From contig CACWJY010000039.1 in assembly GCA_902761355.1 (NCBI GenBank), positions 1 through 35,196 of the forward strand: a DNA stretch of 35,196 nt, in the 5' to 3' direction. Positions 15,088-22,755 of the stretch are shown here, piece by piece (the stretch's first letter is position 1; each line of letters opens with the position of its first letter). The notes under the pieces are model-generated. The model ran no database searches, was not told the DNA's origin, and was given only the letters and a program-made list of their open reading frames with translations. This DNA comes from Fibrobacter succinogenes. GTDB taxonomy: Bacteria > Fibrobacterota > Fibrobacteria > Fibrobacterales > Fibrobacteraceae. The position numbers and the translations under genes are program-made.

Positions 15088-16572
15088 ATGTCTGAAAACC
15101 CAAAAAAAGTCAAACGTTGGGCCGGTCGTGAACTGAAAAAGGAAGGTCTCATTTTAGAGAGATTCTTTAGACTGACCGAAAACAAGACCGACATCACAAC
15201 AGAACTCCTTGCAGGGCTTGCCACCTTTATCACGGTGGCATACGTTCTTGCAGTGAACCCAGATATTCTTTCTGCTTCGGGTATGCCCAAAGGCGGCGTT
15301 TTCATAGCCACAGCTCTTGCCGCGGCCGTCGGTTCGGCCCTCATGGGTTTCTTGGGCAACTACCCCTTTGTGCTTGCACCTGGGCTCGGCATTAATGCAT
15401 TCTTTAGCTACACCGTCGTATTAATGATGGGATACAGTTGGCAGTTTGCCCTATTGACGGTGTTCATCGAAGGCATCATATTCCTCATTCTTTCAATTAC
15501 TTCAGTCCGCGAAAAAATATTCAATATCATTCCCTTCTCACTCAAGGCTGCTGTTGCCGTTGGTATCGGTATATTTATCGCATTCATTGCTTTACAGGGT
15601 GGCAAAATCATCGTCAGCAATGATGTAACTCTTGTGGGACTTGTAGACTTCCACTGCGCCGATTTTCACACGACAGGAATCTGGACGATAATGACTTTAG
15701 TCGGCATCATCATTACATCGGCCATTATTGCCAAAGGTATCCACGCCGGAATCCTTTTGGGCATCTTCGCCACCTGGTTCCTTGGAATTATCGCTGAACT
15801 TATCGGAATCTACGTCCCTAACCCAGAACAGGGGTTCTATTCCATCATTCCGCATTTCACAAATTATTTTGGCACACTCAATCATACGTTCAATGAATTC
15901 GGAACGACCTGCGGTGCCTTATTCAATCCAAATTCCTGGACACATTCGCATGATGGAGCCATTATCGGACAAGGATTCTCCCTCCTAAAATCTCTCGACT
16001 TCTTTACGGTATTGTTCGCATTTTTCTTCGTAGACCTGTTCGACACTTTAGGAACCTTGATAGGAGTTTCTCTCAAGGGTGGATTCCTTGCTAAAGACGG
16101 ATCACTCCCCCGCGTTTCTAAAGCCCTTTCTGCAGATGCCGTCGCCACATCCGTAGGCGCAGTCCTTGGAACTTCAACTACGACAACCTTTGTTGAAAGC
16201 GCTGCAGGCGTATCGCTTGGCGCTCGCACGGGCCTTACTGCGGTAACAGCAGCAGCACTTTTCATTATCTCCATTTTCTTTGCCCCAATATTCCTCGCGA
16301 TTCCGAGCTTTGCAACAGCCCCCGCATTGTTCCTCGTGGGTTTCTTCATGATGACATCTGTTGCAAAGATCAACTTTAACGAAATGAGCGAAGCAATCCC
16401 TGCCTTTATCTGCATGATCGCCATGCCGCTCACCTATTCCATTTCTGATGGAATTATGTTCGGCGTTATTTCCTATACGATCATCAACATCATCATTGGG
16501 AAAATCAGGAAAGTGCATTGGATTATGATGGTGCTTTCTATCATATTCTTGCTCAAGTACGCTTTGATGTAA
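15088..16572 (+). CDS. NCS2-family adenine/guanine/hypoxanthine permease (AzgA/PbuG type)
   Basis: Inner-membrane proton-coupled purine uptake protein of 494 residues with about 12-14 hydrophobic segments. AzgA-like NCS2 landmarks: TTELLAGLATFITVAYVLAV at the start of the core, GMPKGGVFIATALAAAVGS, NYPFVLAPGLGINAFFSY in the substrate region, FFFVDLFDTLGTLIGVS, and STTTTFVESAAGVSLGARTG. The last two motifs distinguish AzgA/PbuG proteins (adenine, guanine, hypoxanthine) from the UraA/UapA branch. The start was placed at the ATG with GAAGGAAG ten bases upstream; the frame is open further up but only overlaps apt. It pairs functionally with apt just upstream. Confidence 0.92.
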   Translation: MSENPKKVKRWAGRELKKEGLILERFFRLTENKTDITTELLAGLATFITVAYVLAVNPDILSASGMPKGGVFIATALAAAVGSALMGFLGNYPFVLAPGLGINAFFSYTVVLMMGYSWQFALLTVFIEGIIFLILSITSVREKIFNIIPFSLKAAVAVGIGIFIAFIALQGGKIIVSNDVTLVGLVDFHCADFHTTGIWTIMTLVGIIITSAIIAKGIHAGILLGIFATWFLGIIAELIGIYVPNPEQGFYSIIPHFTNYFGTLNHTFNEFGTTCGALFNPNSWTHSHDGAIIGQGFSLLKSLDFFTVLFAFFFVDLFDTLGTLIGVSLKGGFLAKDGSLPRVSKALSADAVATSVGAVLGTSTTTTFVESAAGVSLGARTGLTAVTAAALFIISIFFAPIFLAIPSFATAPALFLVGFFMMTSVAKINFNEMSEAIPAFICMIAMPLTYSISDGIMFGVISYTIINIIIGKIRKVHWIMMVLSIIFLLKYALM

Positions 16573-16594
16573 CAAAAGCACACTCGCCTTTTTC

Positions 16595-16612
16595 TAAATT
16601 TGCACGTGCAAA
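16595..16612 (+). promoter_or_regulatory. TAnnTTTG box overlapping a 14-bp palindrome upstream of argH
   Basis: TAAATTTG (16595-16602), in the context TTTTTCTAAATTTGC, is a Bacteroidetes-like -7 element; no -33 TTTG is present. It overlaps a perfect palindrome TTTGCACGTGCAAA (16599-16612), which would lie at the start of transcription. The position suits an operator, but it does not look like the usual ArgR box. Confidence 0.4.
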
Positions 16613-16628
16613 AAACGAGGATTTTATA

Positions 16629-17986
16629 ATGGCTAAGACAACTGCAAAGAAAACAGAAAAGAAAGGCACCCAGACCAACATGTGGACCGGCCGTTTTGCT
16701 AGCGGCATGGCTCAGAGCATGGTGGACCTGAGCTTCAGCCTGCAATTCGACGCCGAAGCAAAGCCGACTACAAGAAGATTTGCGATGGCTTAGCCAGCAT
16801 TCTCAAGGACTACAAGGCCGGCAAGAATCTGTGGCAAGAATCTGACGAAGACATCCACATGGCCGTAGAACGCGTGCTCACCGAACGCATCGGCGCCCTC
16901 GGCAAGAAGATCCACACGGGCCGCAGCCGTAACGACCAGGTCTGCACGGACTTCAAACTCTACATGCGCCACCGCGCCGCCGAAATCCGCGCCCTCGAAG
17001 TTTCTTTGATGGAAACGGTGTTGGACCTCGCCAAGAAATACTTCGGCAAGATGATGCCGGGCTACACCCACTTGCAGCAGGCTCAGCCGATTTACTTCAG
17101 CCATTACCTGATGAGCATGTTCTTTGCCGTGAGCCGCGACGTGAAGCGCCTCGACAACTTCTTGGAACTTCATAGCGAACTTCCGCTCGGTAGCGGCGCC
17201 ATGGCCGGTTCTGCATTCCCGTACCACCGCGCCCTCGTCGCAAAGGAACTCGGATTCAACGGTGTTAGCCCGAACAGCATCGACGCCGTAAGCCATCGCG
17301 ACATGATGCTTGAATTCGAAGCAGACCTCGCCATTATCGCAAACACCATGAGCCGCTACGCTGAAGACTTCGTGAACTGGAGCACCAGCGAATTCGGCTA
17401 CCTCACCCTGCACGACGCCTTCTCTAGCGGTTCCTCGATGATGCCGCAGAAGAAGAATCCGGATTCCATGGAACTTATCCGCGGAAAGTCCGGCCGTATG
17501 CTCGGTAACTTCAGCGCCCTCTACACGTTGGTGAAGGGTGCGCCGCTCAGCTACAGCCGCGACCTGCAAGAAGATAAAGAACCGGTTTTCGACTCCGTCC
17601 ATAACGTGAAGGTGATTCTCCGCGTGATGAAGGAAGCCTTGGAAAGCGCTCGTTTCAATTTCGACAAGATGCACGCGAAAATGCTGCCGGCGCTGCTGGC
17701 CACCGACCTCGCTGACTTGCTGGTCGAATCTGGCGTGCCGTTCCGCGATGCCCACCACGTGGTCGGTAGCCTGGTCGGCGAAGCCGCCCGCCAAAGCCTC
17801 GAATTCACGGACCTTAGCGACGAGGCCTGGGAAGCCGCCGGCGTCCCGAACGTCAAGCAGATGAAGAAAACGCTCACCTTCGAATACAGCGTGTCCCGCC
17901 GTAACATCGAAGGCGGTACCGGTCCCAAATCCGTGAAGCAGCAGTTCAGCAAGGCTGCCACAATCCTTAAGGCCTTCAAGAAGTAA
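16629..17986 (+). pseudogene. argH: Argininosuccinate lyase, broken by an internal deletion with frameshift
   Basis: Would cleave argininosuccinate to arginine and fumarate. The first frame gives a Lys-rich extension and the family start (NMWTGRFASGMAQSMVDL, then LQFDAEA), but ends at a stop at 16791-16793. From about 16760 the family sequence continues in the other frame: ADYKKICDGLASILKDYKAG, EDIHMAVE, IHTGRSRNDQV, the signature GSSMMPQKKNPD and a normal C-terminus to 17986. Against E. coli ArgH about 27 codons are missing at the junction (length congruent to 1 mod 3, roughly 82-85 bases), including the conserved D-I-x-G-S segment. The rest is well preserved, so either the loss is recent or it is an assembly fault. 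GAGG lies before the ATG. Confidence 0.85.
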
Positions 17987-18028
17987 AAAAACTCCCAGAC
18001 AAAATCGGAGACTTTAACAAATTTTAAA

Positions 18029-18054
18029 AAGGAACCCCAATGGGTTCCTTTTCA
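18029..18054 (+). terminator. Bidirectional terminator between argH and the FISUMP gene
   Basis: AAGGAACCC-CAAT-GGGTTCCTT (18029-18050). Plus strand continues with TTCATATT after CCTT; the minus strand continues with TTTTTAAAA. It serves the two convergent genes. Confidence 0.85.
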
Positions 18055-18081
18055 TATTCATGAATCAAAAAAAATCACACA

Positions 18082-19065
18082 TTATTTCATAATGCAGCGC
18101 GCATATACTTCGGCATCCTTTCCTAGGTGTGCAACATACGCTTTTTTCTCATTAACATCATAGCAAAATGCTTCTAGATAATCAGATTTTTCATCGGACA
18201 GCAAGAAGAAGCATGTCCTAGCCGATGAATAGACAAGTTTCGACCCGTCAAAATTCTTTTCGTATATTCCACCATCCATCAGGAAGGAGAACCCGTACGC
18301 ATCTATAGCGTTCAAGGAATCTCGCGACTCCGCGAACAAAGGAACATTGACATAGCTCGTTTCACTAGGAAGTTCTCCGCACACATCCTTGGTGAACGCT
18401 CTTTCCCTTACCATTCCCACAGAGAAAAGCAACCGACTGACATCATTCGAGGAGGGCAAACGATACTCCCCAGAACAAGCTTCCTTTGCCTTGTCGTAAG
18501 GCATCAGCGTTCCGAACAACTTGCAATTTTCCTCATCGTCATTCAGGCAACGCCCCTTTCCTCTTGCGTTTTCCGAGAGCCAAACCTGCGAGCCAATTTT
18601 AACGCCCTGGTACCGTTCTTCGCCAATAGTCGCCAAGCATTTATTAACCGAGGAAGGCGCCACTGTGGCTGCAAGTGTGTCGGAATCAAAACCAACGCCA
18701 TAATCCCCGCTCACATTGATATATTTTCCATCTTCATCGCGTTGTAGCCACGTTCCACGTTCTCCAAAGCAGCAAATGGTATCCTTATATGGGAATTCAT
18801 TATAAAAACACACGGTATCCGATGATTGCCATGCAACTGTATCAAGAGGCATCCAGGATTCAGAAGACACATCGTTCAATGAATCTTGCGATTTATTTTC
18901 ACATGCCGGTAATGCAGTATCAACCACAGTACCAGCACCGTGCGTTTTTGAAATATCGGTATCAACCAATCCAGACTCGGAAGCAGCGTTATCTGCATTC
19001 GACGAATCATCGCATGCAAGAATCAAAACAGCCAATATGGCGAGACCCATGATTTTTTTATTCAT
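18082..19065 (-). CDS. Divergent FISUMP-domain lipoprotein
   Basis: A 327-residue envelope lipoprotein. The signal MNKKIMGLAILAVLILAC has a clear lipobox (LILAC) followed by an acidic Asp/Ser/Asn linker (about 20-75). An N-terminal extra region (about 75-150) contains WQSSDTVCFYNEFPYKD and GTWLQRDEDGKYINVSGDY. The FISUMP-like part begins at about 155 (YQGVKIGSQVWLSENARG), with EYRLPSSNDVSRLL, a YGFSFLMDGG segment and the closing VYARCIMK. The usual CPSGWHLP is reduced to CSGEYRLP and FWSST to VYSSART, so it is a diverged paralogue of the protein at 9654-10289. AGGTG precedes the ATG. Function unknown. Confidence 0.82.
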   Translation of the reverse strand: MNKKIMGLAILAVLILACDDSSNADNAASESGLVDTDISKTHGAGTVVDTALPACENKSQDSLNDVSSESWMPLDTVAWQSSDTVCFYNEFPYKDTICCFGERGTWLQRDEDGKYINVSGDYGVGFDSDTLAATVAPSSVNKCLATIGEERYQGVKIGSQVWLSENARGKGRCLNDDEENCKLFGTLMPYDKAKEACSGEYRLPSSNDVSRLLFSVGMVRERAFTKDVCGELPSETSYVNVPLFAESRDSLNAIDAYGFSFLMDGGIYEKNFDGSKLVYSSARTCFFLLSDEKSDYLEAFCYDVNEKKAYVAHLGKDAEVYARCIMK

Positions 19066-19170
19066 TATCGCACCTCATTGTAAAACCAAGAACCACATTA
19101 TCACTATGTGAATTGGCATATACTTTTTTCATTTTAATAAATATAATTTCGAAAGCATCTTTTAAAACGT

Positions 19171-19198
19171 AAAAAAAAGGGAACCCGTTTCCGGGCCC
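19171..19198 (-). terminator. Intrinsic terminator of glyS (distal)
   Basis: Minus strand: GGG-CCCG-GAAA-CGGG-TT-CCC (19179-19198) followed by eight T and ACGTTTT. A GAAA tetraloop caps the stem; two bases bulge. Confidence 0.85.
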
Positions 19199-19224
19199 TT
19201 TTACCTACTTCTAGGAAGGATTCC

Positions 19225-19248
19225 AAAGGGAACCATGAGGTTCCCTTT
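19225..19248 (-). terminator. Second hairpin after glyS
   Basis: Perfect 10-bp stem AAAGGGAACC/GGTTCCCTTT (19225-19234, 19239-19248) with a four-base loop, 10 bases beyond the glyS stop. No T-tract; it probably acts with the hairpin at 19179-19198 as a tandem terminator. Confidence 0.6.
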
Positions 19249-19257
19249 GCATCTCAA

Positions 19258-20553
19258 CTAGCAGCCGAGCTTTGCGGACAGGTAAGCCTCGAGTTCGTCG
19301 ATCTTCACCAATTCCTGCTTCATGGAATCGCGTTCGCGAACGGTCACGAAGCCGAGCTTTGCCGGATCAGATTCACCCTCGCCCACGGTGTCGAAGTCAA
19401 CAGTCACGCAGAACGGCGTGCCGAGTTCGTCCTGACGGCGGTAGCGCTTACCGATAGACTGCGTTTCGTCGTATTCCACGTTCCAGCGGTTGAGGAGCTT
19501 CTGGTAGAGTTCTTCGGCCTTAGCCTTCACCTGGCCCTTCTTCACGAGCGGAAGCACGGCAACCTTCACCGGAGCAATCTTCGGATCGAAGTGGAGCACG
19601 GTACGTTCGTCGTTTTCGAGCTTTTCGACTTCGTAAGCGTCGCAGAGGAGCACGAGGAGCAGACGTTCCACACCGAGAGACGGTTCCACCACGTACGGGA
19701 TGTAGCGCTTGTTCTGCACCGGGTCAATGTATTCCTGCTTGACCTTGGATTCGTTCTGGTGCTGCGTCAAGTCGTAGTTCGTACGGCTTGCGATACCCCA
19801 GAGTTCGCCCCAACCGAACGGGAATTCGTATTCGACGTCGGTGGTACCGTTGGAGTAGTGAGAAAGTTCTTCCTTGGCATGTTCGCGGAGGCGGAGCTTT
19901 TCCTTGTTCACGCCGAGATCGTTCACGAGCCAGTCAAAGCAGTACTTACGCCAGAAGTTGTACCAGTCAAGTTCGGTGCCCGGTTCGCAGAAGAATTCGA
20001 GTTCCATCTGTTCGAATTCGCGGGTACGGAAGATGAAGTTACCCGGAGTGATTTCGTTACGGAAGGACTTACCGATCTGACCGACACCGAACGGAATGCG
20101 CGGGCGGACGTTATCAACAATGTTCTTGAAGTCAACGAAGATACCCTGAGCGGTTTCCGGACGGAGGTACACCTTGTTGCCTTCGCCTTCGATCACGCCA
20201 ATTTCGGTCTGAAACATCAGGTTGAATGCGCGGGGCTTGGTCCAGTCGGTCTTGCCGCAGGTCGGGCATTCGATCTTGTTGTCCATCATCATCTGGTGGA
20301 CTTCGTCAAAGTTCTTGCCGGCGCAGCAGCCTTCGCCGAGCTTGTCTTCCAAAAGTTGGTCGGCACGGAAACGTTCGTGGCAAGCGAGGCAGTCGACCAG
20401 CGGGTCAGAGAAGTTACCCACGTGGCCAGAGGCCTTCCAAACGCGGGGGTTCAAAAGAATAGAGCTGTCGAGACCGAGCACATCCTGGCGGCTGGTCACG
20501 CGCTTGCAGAGGGAGATGATGTCCTTGAGGGCATCCTGAACTTTCTTTGCCAT
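19258..20553 (-). CDS. glyS: Glycyl-tRNA synthetase (dimeric class II type) lacking the motif 1 region
   Basis: Charges tRNA-Gly; a homodimeric class II enzyme. Most landmarks are present: GLDSSILLNPRVWKASGHVG, the Cys-rich insert CLACHERFRADQL with CPTC, LRPETAQGIFVDF, motif 2 FRNEITPGNFIFRTREFEQM, WGELWGIASRTNYDL, motif 3 VVEPSLGVERLLL and the anticodon-binding C-terminus. The N-terminus is odd: DIISLCKR (to residue 18) runs straight into VTSRQDVLGLD. Family members have about 40 residues between these, of the kind RGFxFPSSEIYGGL and YDYGPLGVELK, which form motif 1 and part of the dimer interface. The loss is in frame (431 residues against about 460-470). The start ATG fits the family. A TTTG-N20-TAAATTTG promoter lies 72 bases upstream. 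Confidence 0.88.
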   Translation of the reverse strand: MAKKVQDALKDIISLCKRVTSRQDVLGLDSSILLNPRVWKASGHVGNFSDPLVDCLACHERFRADQLLEDKLGEGCCAGKNFDEVHQMMMDNKIECPTCGKTDWTKPRAFNLMFQTEIGVIEGEGNKVYLRPETAQGIFVDFKNIVDNVRPRIPFGVGQIGKSFRNEITPGNFIFRTREFEQMELEFFCEPGTELDWYNFWRKYCFDWLVNDLGVNKEKLRLREHAKEELSHYSNGTTDVEYEFPFGWGELWGIASRTNYDLTQHQNESKVKQEYIDPVQNKRYIPYVVEPSLGVERLLLVLLCDAYEVEKLENDERTVLHFDPKIAPVKVAVLPLVKKGQVKAKAEELYQKLLNRWNVEYDETQSIGKRYRRQDELGTPFCVTVDFDTVGEGESDPAKLGFVTVRERDSMKQELVKIDELEAYLSAKLGC

Positions 20554-20624
20554 TATATAATCCTTTATCGGCTAATTTTTTAGCCGGACTAGGAACCTAC
20601 CTGGATGATAGGCCCTGACGAGGG

Positions 20625-20656
20625 CAAATTTAGCAAAAGGCGAACGCCGCGGCAAA
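20625..20656 (-). promoter_or_regulatory. Bacteroidetes-like promoter of glyS
   Basis: Minus strand: TTTG (20653-20656), 20-base spacer, TAAATTTG (20625-20632). Both elements match the -33/-7 consensus of the Bacteroidetes primary sigma factor. The implied leader is about 65 bases and contains a CCTA/TAGG inverted repeat. Confidence 0.65.
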
Positions 20657-20676
20657 AGTGTGCAAGGCGAGAGAGC

Positions 20677-20786
20677 GCAAAAACTTGTTTTTGCATTATC
20701 GAGCCGCAGCCACTGACGTCACAGACGTCAAAACAATTATTGTTTTGTCATGGCTGAGCCGAGCTAAAAGCACTCCGAAGGAGTGC
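20677..20786. repeat. Cluster of four inverted repeats between glyS and the M23 gene
   Basis: In order: GCAAAAAC/GTTTTTGC (20677-20694); CAGCCA-c-TGAC pairing with GTCATGGCTG (20707-20717, 20747-20756) and enclosing TGACGT/ACGTCA and CAAAACAAT/ATTGTTTTG (20729-20747); then GCACTCC-GAA-GGAGTGC (20770-20786). The enclosing and enclosed stems compete, so alternative folds exist. On the minus strand the last hairpin is followed by TTTTAG. No open frame. This looks like a dispersed structured repeat or a regulatory RNA; it lies upstream of both flanking promoters. Confidence 0.5.
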
Positions 20787-20845
20787 AGATATAGAAAAAA
20801 ACAGTTTTAAAAGTCTATAGATTATACTATATTGCAAAAACATCT

Positions 20846-21790
20846 ATGAAATTGCTTACCCCCATACTTCTGTTTGCAATACCATTTTGTGTTTGGGCAA
20901 AAGACGACAATGTGGCCAAAGATGTCGAGCCTCTGGTCGACGCCATCAGCGAAACATCCATTGAAACCGCTGAGACAAACAAAGATAATCCTGAAAGCGA
21001 AAGTGAATTTTCAGGCAATTCGATTGTCGACGAAGCAGATGCAGGCAATGTTGTCGATAGCGCTGACAATGCAGCCGAAATGAGCCAAGAAGAAGCGGAC
21101 GCACAACTCGCCGCAGACATGCAAGAAGCAGAAAACGCCTCTCCAGATACCCTGCAAAAGCTTACTCTCGACATGACAACCTCCTTTGTCCCGACTGCAA
21201 GCCGACGCATTTCTGCCCCTTATGGCATACGCACTTACCGCATGCATCGCGGCGTAGACCTGGGACTTTGTCATGGCGAAGACCGCACCATCGTAGCAGC
21301 ATTTAAAGGCGTTGTTTCAAAAGTTCGCAACATGGGTCGCCGCAAAGGTTACGGCAAGTACGTCATCCTCGACCACGGGAACGGCCTTACGACTTTGTAC
21401 GCACACCTCGCCAGTTGGCAGGTCAACGTCGGCGACACGTTGCAGGCCGGCGACACAATTGGTGTTGGTGGAAACACCGGCCGTTCTTTCGGAGCCCACC
21501 TTCATTTCGAAATGAAATTCAACGGCACCTACATTGACCCTGCAAGCGTATTCAATTTCGAAGAAGGCACCTTCTTTAACGCCATGACCGAAATTGACGA
21601 AGCAAACTTGCAGGTTGTCGAAGCCGACTTCCAGAAAGAACTTGCCAAGCACCGCTACTATAAAGTGCGTCGTGGAGACTGTCTCGGGAAAATTGCTCGC
21701 AAGTACGGGATTTCGATTACGCGCCTTAAGCAGCTCAACGGTATCAAGGGCAACATGATTCGCCCGGGCCAAGTGCTCCGCTGCTCGTAA
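20846..21790 (+). CDS. Exported M23-family peptidase with C-terminal LysM domain
   Basis: Cell-wall endopeptidase of the lysostaphin/LytM type, acting in the periplasm on peptidoglycan cross-links. It has a signal peptide (about 1-18, MKLLTPILLFAIPFCVWA), an acidic low-complexity region (about 20-100, rich in Asp, Glu, Ala), then the M23 domain at about 115-250. Zinc ligands H134 and D138 (MHRGVDLG) and the H218-L-H220 motif (GAHLHFE) are intact, with TTLYAHL between. LysM (about 270-314: YYKVRRGDCLGKIARKYGIS then LNGIKGNMIRPGQVL) anchors it to the wall. All metal ligands are present, so it is probably an active enzyme rather than a regulator. No Shine-Dalgarno sequence; TATATT lies about 15 bases before the ATG. 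The dus gene follows after four bases. Confidence 0.92.
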   Translation: MKLLTPILLFAIPFCVWAKDDNVAKDVEPLVDAISETSIETAETNKDNPESESEFSGNSIVDEADAGNVVDSADNAAEMSQEEADAQLAADMQEAENASPDTLQKLTLDMTTSFVPTASRRISAPYGIRTYRMHRGVDLGLCHGEDRTIVAAFKGVVSKVRNMGRRKGYGKYVILDHGNGLTTLYAHLASWQVNVGDTLQAGDTIGVGGNTGRSFGAHLHFEMKFNGTYIDPASVFNFEEGTFFNAMTEIDEANLQVVEADFQKELAKHRYYKVRRGDCLGKIARKYGISITRLKQLNGIKGNMIRPGQVLRCS

Positions 21791-21794
21791 GAAC

Positions 21795-22751
21795 ATGCTC
21801 CCCATTCATTTCGCTCCGCTCCAGGGATTTACCGAATCCGCCTACAGACAGGCCCATTACAGGTTCGCCCCCGGAGTTGATACTTATTATACGCCATTCC
21901 TTAGGCTAGAAAAGGGCGAAATCCGCGCAAAGGAGCTCCGCGATCTAGAAGCGGACCTCCATTTTGCGCCCCCAACAGGCGACCGCAAACCATATCACCT
22001 TGTTCCACAAATCATCGTTCGCGACGTCGACGAATTCAACACATTAACTAAGGCTGTCGCAGAACAAGGCTTTAAAGAAATCGACATCAACATGGGTTGC
22101 CCCTACCCCATGCAAACCAAGTCGGGCAGAGGTTCCGGAATACTTTCCCACCCCGAAAAAGTCCGCGAAATTCTCGACGCAGCAAGTCAATTCAGCCAAG
22201 CCTCCGCCGCTACAAGCGAAAGCATCCAGTTCAGCATCAAGATGCGTCTCGGGCTAACCACTCCAGAAGAAAGCCTACAACTGCTACCGCTCCTGAACGA
22301 GGCTTCCCTCGCCCACATTACCCTTCATCCGCGAGTCGGAATCCAGCAGTACAAGGGCGCGCTTGACATCGAGACCTTTGACAAGTTCTACAGCGAATGC
22401 AAGCATCCGCTGATTTTTAACGGTGATATCACAGACATCAAAGATATTCAATACATCGAAGCCCGATACCCAAACCTCTCGGGAATCATGATAGGTCGTG
22501 GATTACTCGCCAATCCAGTTCTTGCAGCGCAGTATGCCCAAATTCCATGCGAATCCACATCGGCCACTTTGCTAAAAATCCATGCCGAGATTCTAGCCGA
22601 CTATACACAACGTCTACAAGGCAACTCCCAAATTCTAGATAAGCTACGACCGTTTTGGACCTACGCAGAGCTCCCAAAAAAAATCAAAAAGAAAATCGAC
22701 AAATCTAGGACGCTCGACGAATACCTAAGCGCAGTCCATGAATTGACTTAA
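21795..22751 (+). CDS. tRNA-dihydrouridine synthase
   Basis: FMN-dependent enzyme that reduces uridines in the tRNA D loop. It has 318 residues, with the N-terminal APLQGFTESAYR (family form APMxGxTdxafR), the catalytic-cysteine motif DINMGCPYPMQTKSGRGSG, SIKMRLG, HITLHPRVGIQQYKGALD (the conserved H-x-R segment) and the FMN-phosphate loop IFNGDI followed by GIMIGRGLLANP. Which Dus subclass (A, B or C) it belongs to is not certain; compact length and lack of extra domains favour a DusC-like or general form. Start codon is four bases after the M23 gene stop, suggesting coupled translation. It is convergent with the ClC gene, with four bases between stop codons and no terminator visible. Confidence 0.9.
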   Translation: MLPIHFAPLQGFTESAYRQAHYRFAPGVDTYYTPFLRLEKGEIRAKELRDLEADLHFAPPTGDRKPYHLVPQIIVRDVDEFNTLTKAVAEQGFKEIDINMGCPYPMQTKSGRGSGILSHPEKVREILDAASQFSQASAATSESIQFSIKMRLGLTTPEESLQLLPLLNEASLAHITLHPRVGIQQYKGALDIETFDKFYSECKHPLIFNGDITDIKDIQYIEARYPNLSGIMIGRGLLANPVLAAQYAQIPCESTSATLLKIHAEILADYTQRLQGNSQILDKLRPFWTYAELPKKIKKKIDKSRTLDEYLSAVHELT

Positions 22752-22755
22752 CAAT

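Noticed and set aside
20554..20820. T-box riboswitch upstream of glyS
   Set aside because: No T-box core (AGGGTGG-type) or specifier stem was found, and the hairpin cluster lies upstream of the predicted promoter.
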